A DNA stretch of 64,000 bases from assembly GCF_003732665.1 (NCBI RefSeq), contig NZ_MOBP01000027.1:1-64000 (forward strand), given 5' to 3'. Under the pieces are notes generated by a model. It ran no database searches, was not told where the DNA came from, and was given only the letters and a program-made list of their open reading frames with translations. Shown one piece after another: positions 34,214 through 43,343 of this stretch (position 1 is the first letter of the stretch; each line of letters begins with the position of its first letter). The position numbers and the translations under genes were made by a program. Source of the stretch: Pseudomonas frederiksbergensis. GTDB lineage: Bacteria > Pseudomonadota > Gammaproteobacteria > Pseudomonadales > Pseudomonadaceae.

Positions 34214-35229
34214 GCCGCCGCTCCAGCACGCAGACTGGCCAGCAGCACATCCAGCTCCGCCAACTCCGGACGACGGGCCAGCACCGCTTCTATATAAGCA
34301 AAGAAGCGCGGCACGTCGGCGAGGTAGCGTGGCTTGCCGTCGCGGTGGCAGATACGGGCGAAAATGCCGATCACTTTCAGATGACGCTGCACGCCCATCA
34401 GGTCGCTGGCACGGTGAAACTCTTCAAAGTCAGGTTGCACCGGGATACCCAGCGCGCCGGCCTGCTGCCAGTAGTCCTGCAACCAGCCGTGTACACGTTC
34501 TTCGGGCCAACTGAGGAACGCGTCCTTGAACAGGCACGTCACGTCGTAGGTCACCGGGCCATACACCGCATCCTGGAAATCCAGCACGCCGGGATTTGGC
34601 TCGCTGAACATCAGGTTGCGCGGCATGTAGTCGCGATGCACCAATACTTTAGGCTGGGCCAGGGCACTGTCGATCAACAACTCAGTGACCTGCTGCCAGA
34701 GCATTTGCTGCGCGGCGTCAAACTCGATGCCCAGCTCATGCTTCACGTACCACTCGGGGAACAGTTCCAGCTCGCGACGCAGCAGTGCCACGTCGTAACT
34801 TGGCAGCGGCGCCACCATCGGCAATTGCTGAAAAGCCAGTAACGCCTGCAAGGCATCCTTGAACAAATCGTCGGCGTTTTCGCTATCGATCACGTCCAGA
34901 TAGGTCTTGTTGCCCAGGTCATTGAGCAAAAGAAATCCGCGTTCGAGGTCTTCGGCATAAATTTTCGGCACATTTATTCCGGATTTCGCCAGCAGAAAAG
35001 CGATATCCACGAAGGGTTTGCAGTTTTCCTGGGGTGGCGGAGCGTCCATTACGATGAAACTTTTGCCCTCGCCTTCCCAACGGAAATAGCGCCGGAAACT
35101 CGCGTCGCTACTGGCCGCGGTCAACGTGGCCGGGGGCACGGCGCCCCAGCCTTGCGCTGCAAAGAGGGTTGCCAATTGTTCATCGAGCCAAACTTTCAGG
35201 TGTTGCAAGCGTACATCTTGGTCAGGCAT
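34210..35229 (-). CDS. amgK: N-acetylmuramate/N-acetylglucosamine kinase
   Basis: AmgK phosphorylates the anomeric hydroxyl of MurNAc or GlcNAc. The 339-residue aminoglycoside-phosphotransferase-fold kinase has the catalytic loop VLVHRDYMPRNLMF and the metal-binding VLDFQDAVYGP. It is translationally coupled to murU and divergent from lptD across 131 bp. Confidence 0.95.
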   Translation of the reverse strand: MPDQDVRLQHLKVWLDEQLATLFAAQGWGAVPPATLTAASSDASFRRYFRWEGEGKSFIVMDAPPPQENCKPFVDIAFLLAKSGINVPKIYAEDLERGFLLLNDLGNKTYLDVIDSENADDLFKDALQALLAFQQLPMVAPLPSYDVALLRRELELFPEWYVKHELGIEFDAAQQMLWQQVTELLIDSALAQPKVLVHRDYMPRNLMFSEPNPGVLDFQDAVYGPVTYDVTCLFKDAFLSWPEERVHGWLQDYWQQAGALGIPVQPDFEEFHRASDLMGVQRHLKVIGIFARICHRDGKPRYLADVPRFFAYIEAVLARRPELAELDVLLASLRAGAAA

Positions 35230-35360
35230 TACAAGGGTCTCCGACGGCGCTAGCCGTCAAGCGGGTCATGCTTTATTATCCAGCATCTTTTTCAGACCAT
35301 CGAGAGGCGTGCGGCCCACCACCGCGGGCAGATGGCACGCAGGAAGCCCGGACTAATAAG

Positions 35361-38201
35361 ATGGCATTGAAATCCCCCGCGTTTCGTAAAAAATTTCCGT
35401 TGTTGGTTACCGGCAGTCTGCTGGCCCTGCAACCCCTAGCCACTTCCTACGTGGTCGCCGCGGAACAGTATGACTGCTCAGTCTCTGCTTCGGGTGCCTG
35501 GGACTGTGCGCCCAAGTCGCCGGCAGCCGCATTGCCGCCGCGACCCGTCCATGACGGCAGCGCAGCAGTCACCGCGAACGGCGAAGCTGTGGCCCCGAAC
35601 GGCTCCAGCGAAGACACCGGCGCCAAGCCTGTGCTGGTCACTGAGTCCAAGGGCCGCGGGCTGAAGTCCCGTAGCGCAGACTACAGTCACCTCGACTGGG
35701 TTCCGCGCGAGAAGCTCACTGCTGCGCAGTTGGCCGAAACCGGTCCTTACTGCTCTGGTTCCTATATCGAACCAATTCGTCCTGGCATGAATGACAAGAC
35801 GAATAAAAGTGACGCACCGACCTTTATCGGCGCAAAGGCTTCGCGCTATAACACCGAAGATCAGATCGGCACCCTGGCCGGTGACGTCGTCTTGCGCCAG
35901 GGCAGCATGCAGGTCGAAGCCGACGAAGCGAGCCTGTACCAGGCCGAGAGCCGTGGCGAACTGAACGGCAACGTCCGGGTTCGCGACAATGGCGCGCTGA
36001 TCGTGGGCGACCACGCTGACGTGCAGCTCGACACCGGTGAAGCCAAGGTCGATAACGCCGAATACGTGATGCACAAGTCCCGTATCCGCGGTAACGCGCT
36101 GTACGCCAAACGTGCTGAAAACGCGATCATCCGCCTCAAGGATGGTACGTACACCACGTGCGAACCGAACAGCAACGCCTGGCAGCTCAAGGGCAACAAC
36201 ATCACCTTGAACCCGGCCACCGGTTTCGGTACTGCGACCAACGTGACACTGCGGGTCAAGGACATTCCAGTCCTGTACACGCCGTACATCTACTTCCCGA
36301 TCGACGACCGTCGCCAATCCGGTTTCCTGCCGCCGACTATCGGCACCGGCAGCGATACCGGCTTCATGCTGGTCACGCCGTACTACTTCAACCTGGCACC
36401 GAACTACGATGCCACGTTGTATCCGCGTTACATGAGCAAGCACGGCATGTTGGTGGAAGGCGAGTTCCGTTACCTGACCAAGTCCAGCGAAGGTCAGTTC
36501 GGCGCGGCGTACCTCAACGACGAGTCCAACGATCGCGACAAGCAGACCGATTCCGCAAAAACCCGCTACATGTACAACTGGCAGCACAAGGGTGGCCTCG
36601 ACTCGCGTGTATTCACGCAGGTCGACTACACCAAGATCAGCGATCCGTTTTACTTCCAGGATCTGCAGACTGACCAGATTGGCGTGAAAAGCGCGGATTA
36701 CGTGAACCAGCAAGGTTCCGTTACCTACCGTGGTGACAACTACACCGCAGCGGTCAATGCTCAGTCATACCAACTGGCGACGATAGCTGCTATCACACCG
36801 TATGATCGTTTGCCGCAGATCACCTTTAATGGTGCGTTGCCGTATCATCCGGGCGGTCTGGATTTTTCGTATAACACCGAAATCGTACGGTTTGACCGGG
36901 ATTTGAGAAACGGTCAGGTCTTTGACGAAGACGGTGGTCCATTTGTTAATGGCGTCGCTGTCGGTACTCCTCGACTTGATGAAAACGTACAGGGTTTGGC
37001 TCGCGCTACCGGCGACCGCATGAACCTGGCGCCGTCCGTCAGCCTGCCTCTGAACTGGACTTATGGCTTCCTCAAGCCAACGCTCAAGTATCAATACACC
37101 CAGTATCAACTGGATCTTGATGGCACCGGCAAAGGTCAGATCGCGGACCAGGAAGCAGCAGCCGCATTGGCCGGGACCAAATACATCGGCGGCAAGTTCG
37201 GAAGCAACCAGAACCGTGGAGTTCCGATTGCAAGTATCGACAGCGGCCTGTACTTCGATCGCAATACCACATGGTTCGGCAAAAACTATCGCCAAACCCT
37301 CGAACCGCGCCTGTTCTACCTCTATGTTCCCGAGGAAGACCAGAAAGATATTCCGGTATTCGATACCAGCGAATCTACATTCAACTATGCGTCGCTGTTC
37401 CGTGACAACCGCTTTACCGGCTCCGACCGTGTCGGCGACGAGAACAAGTTGTCCCTGGGCGTGACCAACCGCTGGATCGAAGAAAACGGTTTCGAACGTC
37501 AACGCATCAGTGTCGGTCAGGCCTTGTATTTCAAGGACCGTGAAGTTCAGCTGCCAGGTATCGACGCGAAAACCCGCGACGATGCGCACTCCAACGTTTC
37601 GCCTTACGCACTGGAATATGAATATCGCTGGAACCGCGATTGGCGCACCACGGCCGACTACAACTGGGATCCGGACAGCCGCAGCCCGCGCTCGGGTAGC
37701 GCGATGTTCCACTACCAGCCTGAAGACAACCCGAACAAGGTTATCAACGCCGGTTACCGCTATCGCAATGACCAGGTCCGTTACGACCAGAACACGGGTA
37801 AGTGGACCGTGGGTGGTGGTGACTATGGCACCCCGGGCACTCCTGGCTTCGTGAAGGACTACTACAAGATCCAACAGCACGACTTCTCGGTGATCTGGCC
37901 GATCGTGCCGCAATGGAACGCCATCAGCCGCTGGCAGTATGACTACAACCGCAACCGTACCCTGGAAGCCTTCGGTGGTTTCGAGTACGACAACTGCTGC
38001 TGGAAACTGCGCCTGATCAACCGTTACTGGGTTTCCTACGACGAGTTCAGTCAAGAAGCTCCGCAAAACGAAAAAGGCGACCATGGCGTCTTCCTCCAAA
38101 TTGTTCTGAAGGGACTCGGCGGCCTGACTGGCGCCAAAGTAGAGAGCTTCCTCGACAAAGGCATTCAAGGTTATCGTGAACGTGAAGACCAAGCTTTCTG
38201 A
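35361..38201 (+). CDS. lptD: LPS-assembly protein LptD
   Basis: LptD is the outer-membrane barrel that inserts lipopolysaccharide into the outer leaflet with LptE. The 946-residue protein has a signal peptide (to about residue 33). A linker containing several cysteines (YDCSVS, WDC, YCSGS) leads to a periplasmic LptA-like jelly roll (about 150-300) and then a large C-terminal beta-barrel. The adjacent cysteines in YDNCCWKLRL match the C-terminal pair used in the essential disulfides. The ATG at 35361 opens a good signal peptide; the frame reaches back to 35169 without similarity. surA overlaps its 3' end by 20 bp. Confidence 0.96.
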   Translation: MALKSPAFRKKFPLLVTGSLLALQPLATSYVVAAEQYDCSVSASGAWDCAPKSPAAALPPRPVHDGSAAVTANGEAVAPNGSSEDTGAKPVLVTESKGRGLKSRSADYSHLDWVPREKLTAAQLAETGPYCSGSYIEPIRPGMNDKTNKSDAPTFIGAKASRYNTEDQIGTLAGDVVLRQGSMQVEADEASLYQAESRGELNGNVRVRDNGALIVGDHADVQLDTGEAKVDNAEYVMHKSRIRGNALYAKRAENAIIRLKDGTYTTCEPNSNAWQLKGNNITLNPATGFGTATNVTLRVKDIPVLYTPYIYFPIDDRRQSGFLPPTIGTGSDTGFMLVTPYYFNLAPNYDATLYPRYMSKHGMLVEGEFRYLTKSSEGQFGAAYLNDESNDRDKQTDSAKTRYMYNWQHKGGLDSRVFTQVDYTKISDPFYFQDLQTDQIGVKSADYVNQQGSVTYRGDNYTAAVNAQSYQLATIAAITPYDRLPQITFNGALPYHPGGLDFSYNTEIVRFDRDLRNGQVFDEDGGPFVNGVAVGTPRLDENVQGLARATGDRMNLAPSVSLPLNWTYGFLKPTLKYQYTQYQLDLDGTGKGQIADQEAAAALAGTKYIGGKFGSNQNRGVPIASIDSGLYFDRNTTWFGKNYRQTLEPRLFYLYVPEEDQKDIPVFDTSESTFNYASLFRDNRFTGSDRVGDENKLSLGVTNRWIEENGFERQRISVGQALYFKDREVQLPGIDAKTRDDAHSNVSPYALEYEYRWNRDWRTTADYNWDPDSRSPRSGSAMFHYQPEDNPNKVINAGYRYRNDQVRYDQNTGKWTVGGGDYGTPGTPGFVKDYYKIQQHDFSVIWPIVPQWNAISRWQYDYNRNRTLEAFGGFEYDNCCWKLRLINRYWVSYDEFSQEAPQNEKGDHGVFLQIVLKGLGGLTGAKVESFLDKGIQGYREREDQAF

Positions 38202-39498
38202 TTGTCTGCGCCCGCTAGTGCTGGGCGCACTGTTCCTGGGTACTGCGGCTAACGCCGCGGTGCAGTCCATCGACAAAGTGGTGGCCATCGTCGATAACGA
38301 CGTGGTCATGCAGAGCCAACTGGACCAACGGGTCCACGAAGTTCAGCAAACCATCGCCAAGCGCGGCTCTGCCGTGCCGCCGGCCAACGTGCTGGACCAG
38401 CAGGTGCTGGAGCGCCTGATCGTCGAAAACCTGCAATTGCAGATTGGCGAACGCTCGGGCATCCGCATTACCGATGAAGAACTGAACCAGGCCGTCGGCA
38501 CCATTGCCCAGCGCAATAACATGTCGATCGATCAATTCCGCGCCGCCCTGGCCCACGACGGTCTGTCTTACGACGACGCCCGTGACCAGATCCGTCGCGA
38601 AATGGTCATCAGCCGTGTGCGTCAACGTCGTGTGGCCGAGCGCATCCAGGTATCCGAGCAGGAAGTGAAGAACTTCCTTGCGTCCGACCTGGGCAAAATG
38701 CAGCTGTCCGAAGAGTTTCGTCTGGCCAACATCCTGATTCCTACGCCGGAAAGCGCCAACTCCGAAGCGATTCAGGCTGCTGCCAAACAAGCGGATGCGG
38801 TGTACCAGCAACTCAAGCAAGGCGCTGACTTCGCGCAGTTGGCCATCGCCAAATCCGCCAGCGAAACCGCACTGGAAGGCGGCGACATGGGCTTCCGCAA
38901 AGCGGCTCAATTGCCACCTCCGTTTGATCGCATGCTGAGCACGATGGCTGTCGGCGACATCACTCAGCCAATGCGTACTCCAGGCGGCTTCATTATCTTG
39001 AAGATCCTCGAGAAACGTGGCGGCGAGACCCAGATGCGTGACGAAGTGCATGTCCGTCACATCCTGGTCAAACCGAGCCCGATTCGCGACGAAGAGAAGA
39101 CCAAGGCCCTCGCCCAGTCGCTCTACACCCGTATAGAAGCGGGCGAAGATTTCGGTGAGCTGGCGAAAAACTTCTCGGAAGACCCGGGTTCCGCCCTCAA
39201 CGGCGGCGACATGAACTGGATCGACCCGAATGCTGTGGTTCCTGAGTTCCGCGAAGTGATGGCCAAGACCCCACAAGGTCAGCTGTCCAAGCCGTTCAAG
39301 ACCCAATATGGCTGGCACGTTCTGGAAGTCCTTGGCCGTCGCGCCACTGACAGCACCACTCAGGCCCGTGAGCAGCAAGCGATGACCGTACTGCGTAACC
39401 GCAAATACGACGAAGAGCTGCAAACCTGGCTGCGTCAGATCCGTGACGAAGCGTATGTAGAGATCAAACTCCCTGGTGCAGACCAGGCAGCGCAGTGA
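38182..39498 (+). CDS. surA: periplasmic chaperone/peptidyl-prolyl isomerase SurA
   Basis: SurA escorts unfolded outer-membrane proteins, LptD among them, to the BAM complex. The 438-residue protein has a signal peptide (ending ANAA), an N-terminal chaperone domain starting VQSIDKVVAIVDNDVV, and two parvulin domains (about 175-275 and 290-390; the second begins VRHILVKPSP). Two GTG codons are close (38176 and 38182); the second gives the familiar MKTKLSDCLRP start. It overlaps lptD by 20 bp and pdxA by four. Confidence 0.95.
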   Translation: MKTKLSDCLRPLVLGALFLGTAANAAVQSIDKVVAIVDNDVVMQSQLDQRVHEVQQTIAKRGSAVPPANVLDQQVLERLIVENLQLQIGERSGIRITDEELNQAVGTIAQRNNMSIDQFRAALAHDGLSYDDARDQIRREMVISRVRQRRVAERIQVSEQEVKNFLASDLGKMQLSEEFRLANILIPTPESANSEAIQAAAKQADAVYQQLKQGADFAQLAIAKSASETALEGGDMGFRKAAQLPPPFDRMLSTMAVGDITQPMRTPGGFIILKILEKRGGETQMRDEVHVRHILVKPSPIRDEEKTKALAQSLYTRIEAGEDFGELAKNFSEDPGSALNGGDMNWIDPNAVVPEFREVMAKTPQGQLSKPFKTQYGWHVLEVLGRRATDSTTQAREQQAMTVLRNRKYDEELQTWLRQIRDEAYVEIKLPGADQAAQ

Positions 39499-40484
39499 AA
39501 CCCAAGCGTTTCGCGCTGACACCCGGTGAACCGGCCGGCATAGGTCCTGACCTGTGCCTGCTGCTCGCCTCGCAAGCCCAGCCACACCCCCTGATTGCCA
39601 TTACCAGCCGCGACCTGCTCATCGAGCGGGCCGCGCAGCTGGGCGTGGTCGTCGATCTGCTGGCGGTTACCCCGGACCACTGGCCGGATGTTCCTGCGCC
39701 GGCCAACAGCTTGTACGTCTGGGATACGCCGCTCAGCGCACCGGTTACCGCCGGGCAACTGGACAAGGCCAACGCGGCATTTGTCCTGGAAACCCTGACC
39801 CGTGCCGGCCAAGGCTGCATGGACGGGCATTTCGCCGGGATGATCACCGCGCCGGTGCACAAGGGCGTGATCAATGAGTCCGGGATCGCTTTTTCCGGAC
39901 ACACGGAATTCCTCGCCGACCTGACCCATACCGCGCAAGTGGTGATGATGCTCGCCACCCGCGGCTTGCGCGTGGCCCTGGTCACCACTCACCTGCCCCT
40001 GCGCGAGATTGCCGATGCAATCACCCCGGAGCGTCTGGAACGGGTCACGCGGATTCTGCACGCCGACCTGCAACAAAAATTCGGCATTGCCCAGCCGCGT
40101 ATCCTGGTCTGTGGGCTCAACCCCCACGCCGGTGAAGGCGGACACCTGGGCCATGAAGAAATCGACATTATCGAACCCACATTAGAGCGCCTGCGCGGCG
40201 AGGGCATGGACCTTCGCGGTCCCCTGCCCGCCGACACTCTGTTTACCCCCAAATATCTGGAGCACTGCGACGCGGTGCTGGCGATGTACCACGACCAGGG
40301 CCTGCCGGTGCTGAAGTACAAAGGCTTCGGCGCGGCAGTCAACGTGACCCTCGGCTTGCCAATCATCCGCACATCGGTGGACCACGGCACTGCCCTGGAC
40401 CTGGCCGGCAGCGGCAAGATTGACACCGGCAGCCTGCAAGTCGCCCTGGAAACCGCCTACCAGATGGCCGAGACCCGTTTATGA
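39495..40484 (+). CDS. pdxA: 4-hydroxythreonine-4-phosphate dehydrogenase
   Basis: PdxA oxidises 4-phosphohydroxythreonine in pyridoxal phosphate synthesis. The 329-residue protein begins FALTPGEPAGIGPDLCL and has the metal-site histidines in ITAPVHKGVI and GHTEFLAD, plus CGLNPHAGEGGHLG and the conserved AMYHDQGLPVLKY. The start is a GTG overlapping the surA stop (GTGA). It is coupled to rsmA by a four-base overlap. Confidence 0.96.
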   Translation: MKPKRFALTPGEPAGIGPDLCLLLASQAQPHPLIAITSRDLLIERAAQLGVVVDLLAVTPDHWPDVPAPANSLYVWDTPLSAPVTAGQLDKANAAFVLETLTRAGQGCMDGHFAGMITAPVHKGVINESGIAFSGHTEFLADLTHTAQVVMMLATRGLRVALVTTHLPLREIADAITPERLERVTRILHADLQQKFGIAQPRILVCGLNPHAGEGGHLGHEEIDIIEPTLERLRGEGMDLRGPLPADTLFTPKYLEHCDAVLAMYHDQGLPVLKYKGFGAAVNVTLGLPIIRTSVDHGTALDLAGSGKIDTGSLQVALETAYQMAETRL

Positions 40485-41299
40485 CCGAGCACTACCAACA
40501 CAAGGCGCGCAAACGCTTTGGCCAAAACTTCCTGCACGATGCCGGCGTTATCGACCGCATCCTGCGTGCCATCCGTGCCAAGCCTGAAGACCGCCTGCTG
40601 GAAATCGGCCCGGGCCAGGGTGCTCTGACCCAAGGCCTGCTCAACAGCGGCGCGCAACTGGACGTGGTGGAGCTGGACAAGGACCTGATCCCGATCCTCA
40701 ACCAGCAGTTTGCCGACAAGAGCAACTTCAGCCTGCACCAGGGCGACGCGCTGAAGTTCGACTTCAACAGCCTGAACGCCGCGCCCAACAGCCTGCGCGT
40801 GGTCGGCAACCTGCCGTACAACATCTCCACGCCGCTGATTTTCCACCTGCTGAACAACGCCGGCATCATTCGCGACATGCACTTCATGCTGCAAAAGGAA
40901 GTGGTCGAGCGTCTGGCGGCGGGTCCTGGCGGTGGTGACTGGGGTCGTCTGTCGATCATGGTTCAGTACCATTGCCGGGTCGAACATCTGTTCAACGTCG
41001 GCCCTGGCGCGTTCAATCCGCCGCCGAAAGTTGATTCGGCCATCGTGCGCCTGGTGCCCCACGACGTACTGCCGCACCCGGCCAAGGATCACAAGCTGCT
41101 GGAGCGCGTCGTGCGCGAAGCCTTCAACCAGCGCCGCAAGACCCTGCGCAACACCCTCAAATTGCTACTGAGCAATGACGAGATCGAAGCCGCCGGCGTC
41201 GATGGCAGCCTGCGTCCAGAACAACTCGACCTGGCCGCCTTCGTGCGCCTGGCCGACAAGCTCAGCGAACAAGTCTTGCCGGCCCCCGTTGCCGACTGA
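40481..41299 (+). CDS. rsmA: 16S rRNA dimethyladenosine transferase
   Basis: RsmA (KsgA) dimethylates A1518 and A1519 of 16S rRNA late in small-subunit assembly. The 272-residue methyltransferase has KRFGQNFLHD, the SAM loop LEIGPGQGALT, and the catalytic motif NLPYNIS. The order surA-pdxA-rsmA-apaG-apaH is the same as in E. coli. Confidence 0.97.
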   Translation: MTEHYQHKARKRFGQNFLHDAGVIDRILRAIRAKPEDRLLEIGPGQGALTQGLLNSGAQLDVVELDKDLIPILNQQFADKSNFSLHQGDALKFDFNSLNAAPNSLRVVGNLPYNISTPLIFHLLNNAGIIRDMHFMLQKEVVERLAAGPGGGDWGRLSIMVQYHCRVEHLFNVGPGAFNPPPKVDSAIVRLVPHDVLPHPAKDHKLLERVVREAFNQRRKTLRNTLKLLLSNDEIEAAGVDGSLRPEQLDLAAFVRLADKLSEQVLPAPVAD

Positions 41300-41422
41300 C
41301 AGGCGATGAGCGTGATCGGGTAGGACGCCGGACGCGATGTCTGGTTTACTACCCGATACTTGGCCTAGACTGAATCCCATCAGCTACGCCCCGCGTCCCG
41401 CTTCGTTTTTAAGGCCTCTTGC

Positions 41423-41803
41423 ATGTCCGATCCCCGTTATCAGGTCGACGTCAGCGTCGTCACTCGCTATCTGGCAGAACAATCGCAACCCGAGCACAAC
41501 CGCTTTGCCTTCGCCTACACCATCACCGTGCACAACAATGGCGAGCTACCGGCCAAGTTGCTGTCGCGGCACTGGGTAATCACCGACGGTGACGGGCATG
41601 TGGAAGAGGTTCGCGGCGCTGGCGTCGTGGGTTTGCAGCCGCTGATCCCGGCCGGTGAAGACCACACCTACAGCAGCGGCACGGTGATGACCACCAAGGT
41701 CGGCACCATGCAAGGCACCTATCAGATGATCGCCGATGACGGTAAGCACTTCGATGCCGTCATCGCGCCATTTCGCCTGGCGGTGCCCGGAGCCCTGCAC
41801 TGA
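41423..41803 (+). CDS. apaG: ApaG protein
   Basis: A 126-residue fibronectin-III-like beta-sandwich protein of the ApaG family. Landmarks are FAYTITVHNNGELPAKLLSRHWVITDGDG, VVGLQPLIPAGEDHTYSSG and the terminal PFRLAVPGALH. Its role in bacteria is poorly known; it is linked to apaH and to metal and stress phenotypes. Its stop overlaps the apaH start by one base. Confidence 0.95.
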   Translation: MSDPRYQVDVSVVTRYLAEQSQPEHNRFAFAYTITVHNNGELPAKLLSRHWVITDGDGHVEEVRGAGVVGLQPLIPAGEDHTYSSGTVMTTKVGTMQGTYQMIADDGKHFDAVIAPFRLAVPGALH

Positions 41804-42684
41804 TGGCGACGTATGCTGTCGGCGACCTGCAAGGCTGCCTCGAACCGCTGCAATGTCTGCTCAAGCAAGTAGCCTTCGACCCTGCCCGGGACAAACTGTG
41901 GCTGGTGGGCGATCTGGTCAACCGCGGCCCGCAGTCCCTGGAAACCCTGCGCTTCCTCTATAGCATCCGCGAATCGCTGGTGTGCGTGCTCGGCAACCAC
42001 GATCTGCACTTGCTGGCCGCCGGGCATAACATCGAACGCCTGAAGAAAAACGACACCCTGCGCGAAATCCTCGAAGCGCCTGATCGCGCGGAACTGCTGG
42101 AGTGGCTGCGTCAGCAAAAACTCATGCACTACGACGAACAGCGCGACATCGCCCTGGTGCATGCCGGCATACCACCGCAATGGTCGCTGCGCAAAGCCTT
42201 GAAGTGCGCCGGCGAAGTCGAAGCCGCCCTGCGCGACGACAACCTGCTCCCGCCTTATCTGGATGGCATGTACGGCAATGAGCCGGCCAAATGGAACAGC
42301 GACCTCACCGGCGTGGAACGCTTGCGGGTGATCACCAACTATTTCACCCGCATGCGCTTCTGCACCAGCGAGGGCAAGCTTGACCTCAAGGGCAAGGAAG
42401 GCGCCGACACCGCGCCACCGGGTTACGCCCCGTGGTTCAAGTACAAGGAGCGCAAGACCAAGGGCCTGAAGATCATCTTCGGTCATTGGGCAGCCCTTGA
42501 AGGCAAATGCGACGAGCCGGGCATCTTCGCCCTCGACACTGGTTGTGTCTGGGGCGGCGCCATGACCCTGATGAACGTCGACACCTTCGAGCGCTTGAGC
42601 TGCAAATGCGACGAGCAAGGCCACAGCAAGCCGTCAGTCGCCCCACTTATTTCCGAACAAACGTCAGCCAGCGCCCAGCGCTAG
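41803..42684 (+). CDS. apaH: bis(5'-nucleosyl)-tetraphosphatase, symmetrical
   Basis: ApaH splits Ap4A into two ADP and also removes Np4 caps from RNA in E. coli. The 293-residue calcineurin-type phosphatase has the metal motifs GDLQGC, GDLVNRGP and GNHDLHLLA, and FGHWAALEG near the C-terminus. It overlaps apaG by one base, with glpE 33 bp downstream. Confidence 0.95.
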   Translation: MATYAVGDLQGCLEPLQCLLKQVAFDPARDKLWLVGDLVNRGPQSLETLRFLYSIRESLVCVLGNHDLHLLAAGHNIERLKKNDTLREILEAPDRAELLEWLRQQKLMHYDEQRDIALVHAGIPPQWSLRKALKCAGEVEAALRDDNLLPPYLDGMYGNEPAKWNSDLTGVERLRVITNYFTRMRFCTSEGKLDLKGKEGADTAPPGYAPWFKYKERKTKGLKIIFGHWAALEGKCDEPGIFALDTGCVWGGAMTLMNVDTFERLSCKCDEQGHSKPSVAPLISEQTSASAQR

Positions 42685-42717
42685 ACTGCGCTTTCAGCCG
42701 AGCCACAGGAGCCCGCC

Positions 42718-43047
42718 ATGAGCGAATTCAAACGTATCCACCCAGAACAGGCCCAAGCCCTGCGCGAGCAAGGTGCAGTGGTAGTCGATGTCCGCGATCC
42801 GCAAACTTACGCCGCGCTGCACATCGCCGGCTCCAAGCATCTGGACAACGTATCCATCTCCGATTTCATCCGTGCCGCCGACCTCGATGCACCAACCGTT
42901 GTGGTCTGCTATCACGGTAATTCCAGCCAGAGCGCGGCGGCGTACCTGATCAGTCAGGGCTTCTCCGACGTCTACAGCATGGATGGCGGTTTTGAGCTGT
43001 GGCGCACCACTTACCCGGCGGAAACTGCGCAAGGCACTTCCGAATAA
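42718..43047 (+). CDS. glpE: thiosulfate sulfurtransferase GlpE
   Basis: A single-domain rhodanese of 109 residues. The catalytic loop is CYHGNSS with the persulfide cysteine at position 64, and VVDVRDPQTYAALHIAGS is the usual N-terminal signature. The name follows E. coli GlpE; no glp genes are nearby, and it ends the surA-to-apaH cluster. Confidence 0.93.
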   Translation: MSEFKRIHPEQAQALREQGAVVVDVRDPQTYAALHIAGSKHLDNVSISDFIRAADLDAPTVVVCYHGNSSQSAAAYLISQGFSDVYSMDGGFELWRTTYPAETAQGTSE

Positions 43048-43153
43048 TTTTTTTGTAACGTGCAAACCCCGGCCACCGTGGGCTCGGGCGGTGGCAGACG
43101 AACGGTCTGCCACAACTAATTACGTATCTCGCCTTTACCTCCCGAATAAGCAA

Positions 43154-43163
43154 CTATCCTTAA
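43154..43163 (+). promoter_or_regulatory. sigma-S-like -10 element of the prkA operon
   Basis: CTATCCTTAA differs at one position from the extended RpoS -10 core CTAYRCTTAA. No good -35 is present, which is common for RpoS promoters. The E. coli homologues yeaG-yeaH are stress- and stationary-phase-induced, which fits. Confidence 0.5.
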
Positions 43164-43264
43164 GCGCAGGCCATCCAAAACAGGGGAGAGCCGGTACACC
43201 GGCGCGCGGGTCATCGGGAGTAGCTTTCGGGGTAGTCAGCTCTGAAAGGGTTCTGGGGGGTAAA

Positions 43265-43288
43265 CAGCAACTGACTATTCGGTTGCTG
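43265..43288 (+). promoter_or_regulatory. hairpin in the prkA leader
   Basis: CAGCAAC and GTTGCTG form a perfect 7-bp stem around a 10-base loop, 55 bp before the prkA ATG. It has no T run and so is not a terminator; it may affect leader stability or translation. Confidence 0.45.
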
Positions 43289-43343
43289 CCAGCATCGACT
43301 GAGTGATCCGGCGTCGGCTCCACGTATCGAGCGAGGTGACGTC

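Larger units (their letters stand above)
43048..43343. other. glpE-prkA intergenic region and prkA leader
   Basis: No gene is seen in these 296 bp. A sigma-S-like -10 element is at 43154-43163. The leader of about 175 bases that would follow is G-rich, with several GGGA/CGGG stretches. It contains a CCGG-TACA-CCGG stem (43191-43202) and a 7-bp hairpin (43265-43288). Confidence 0.55.
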
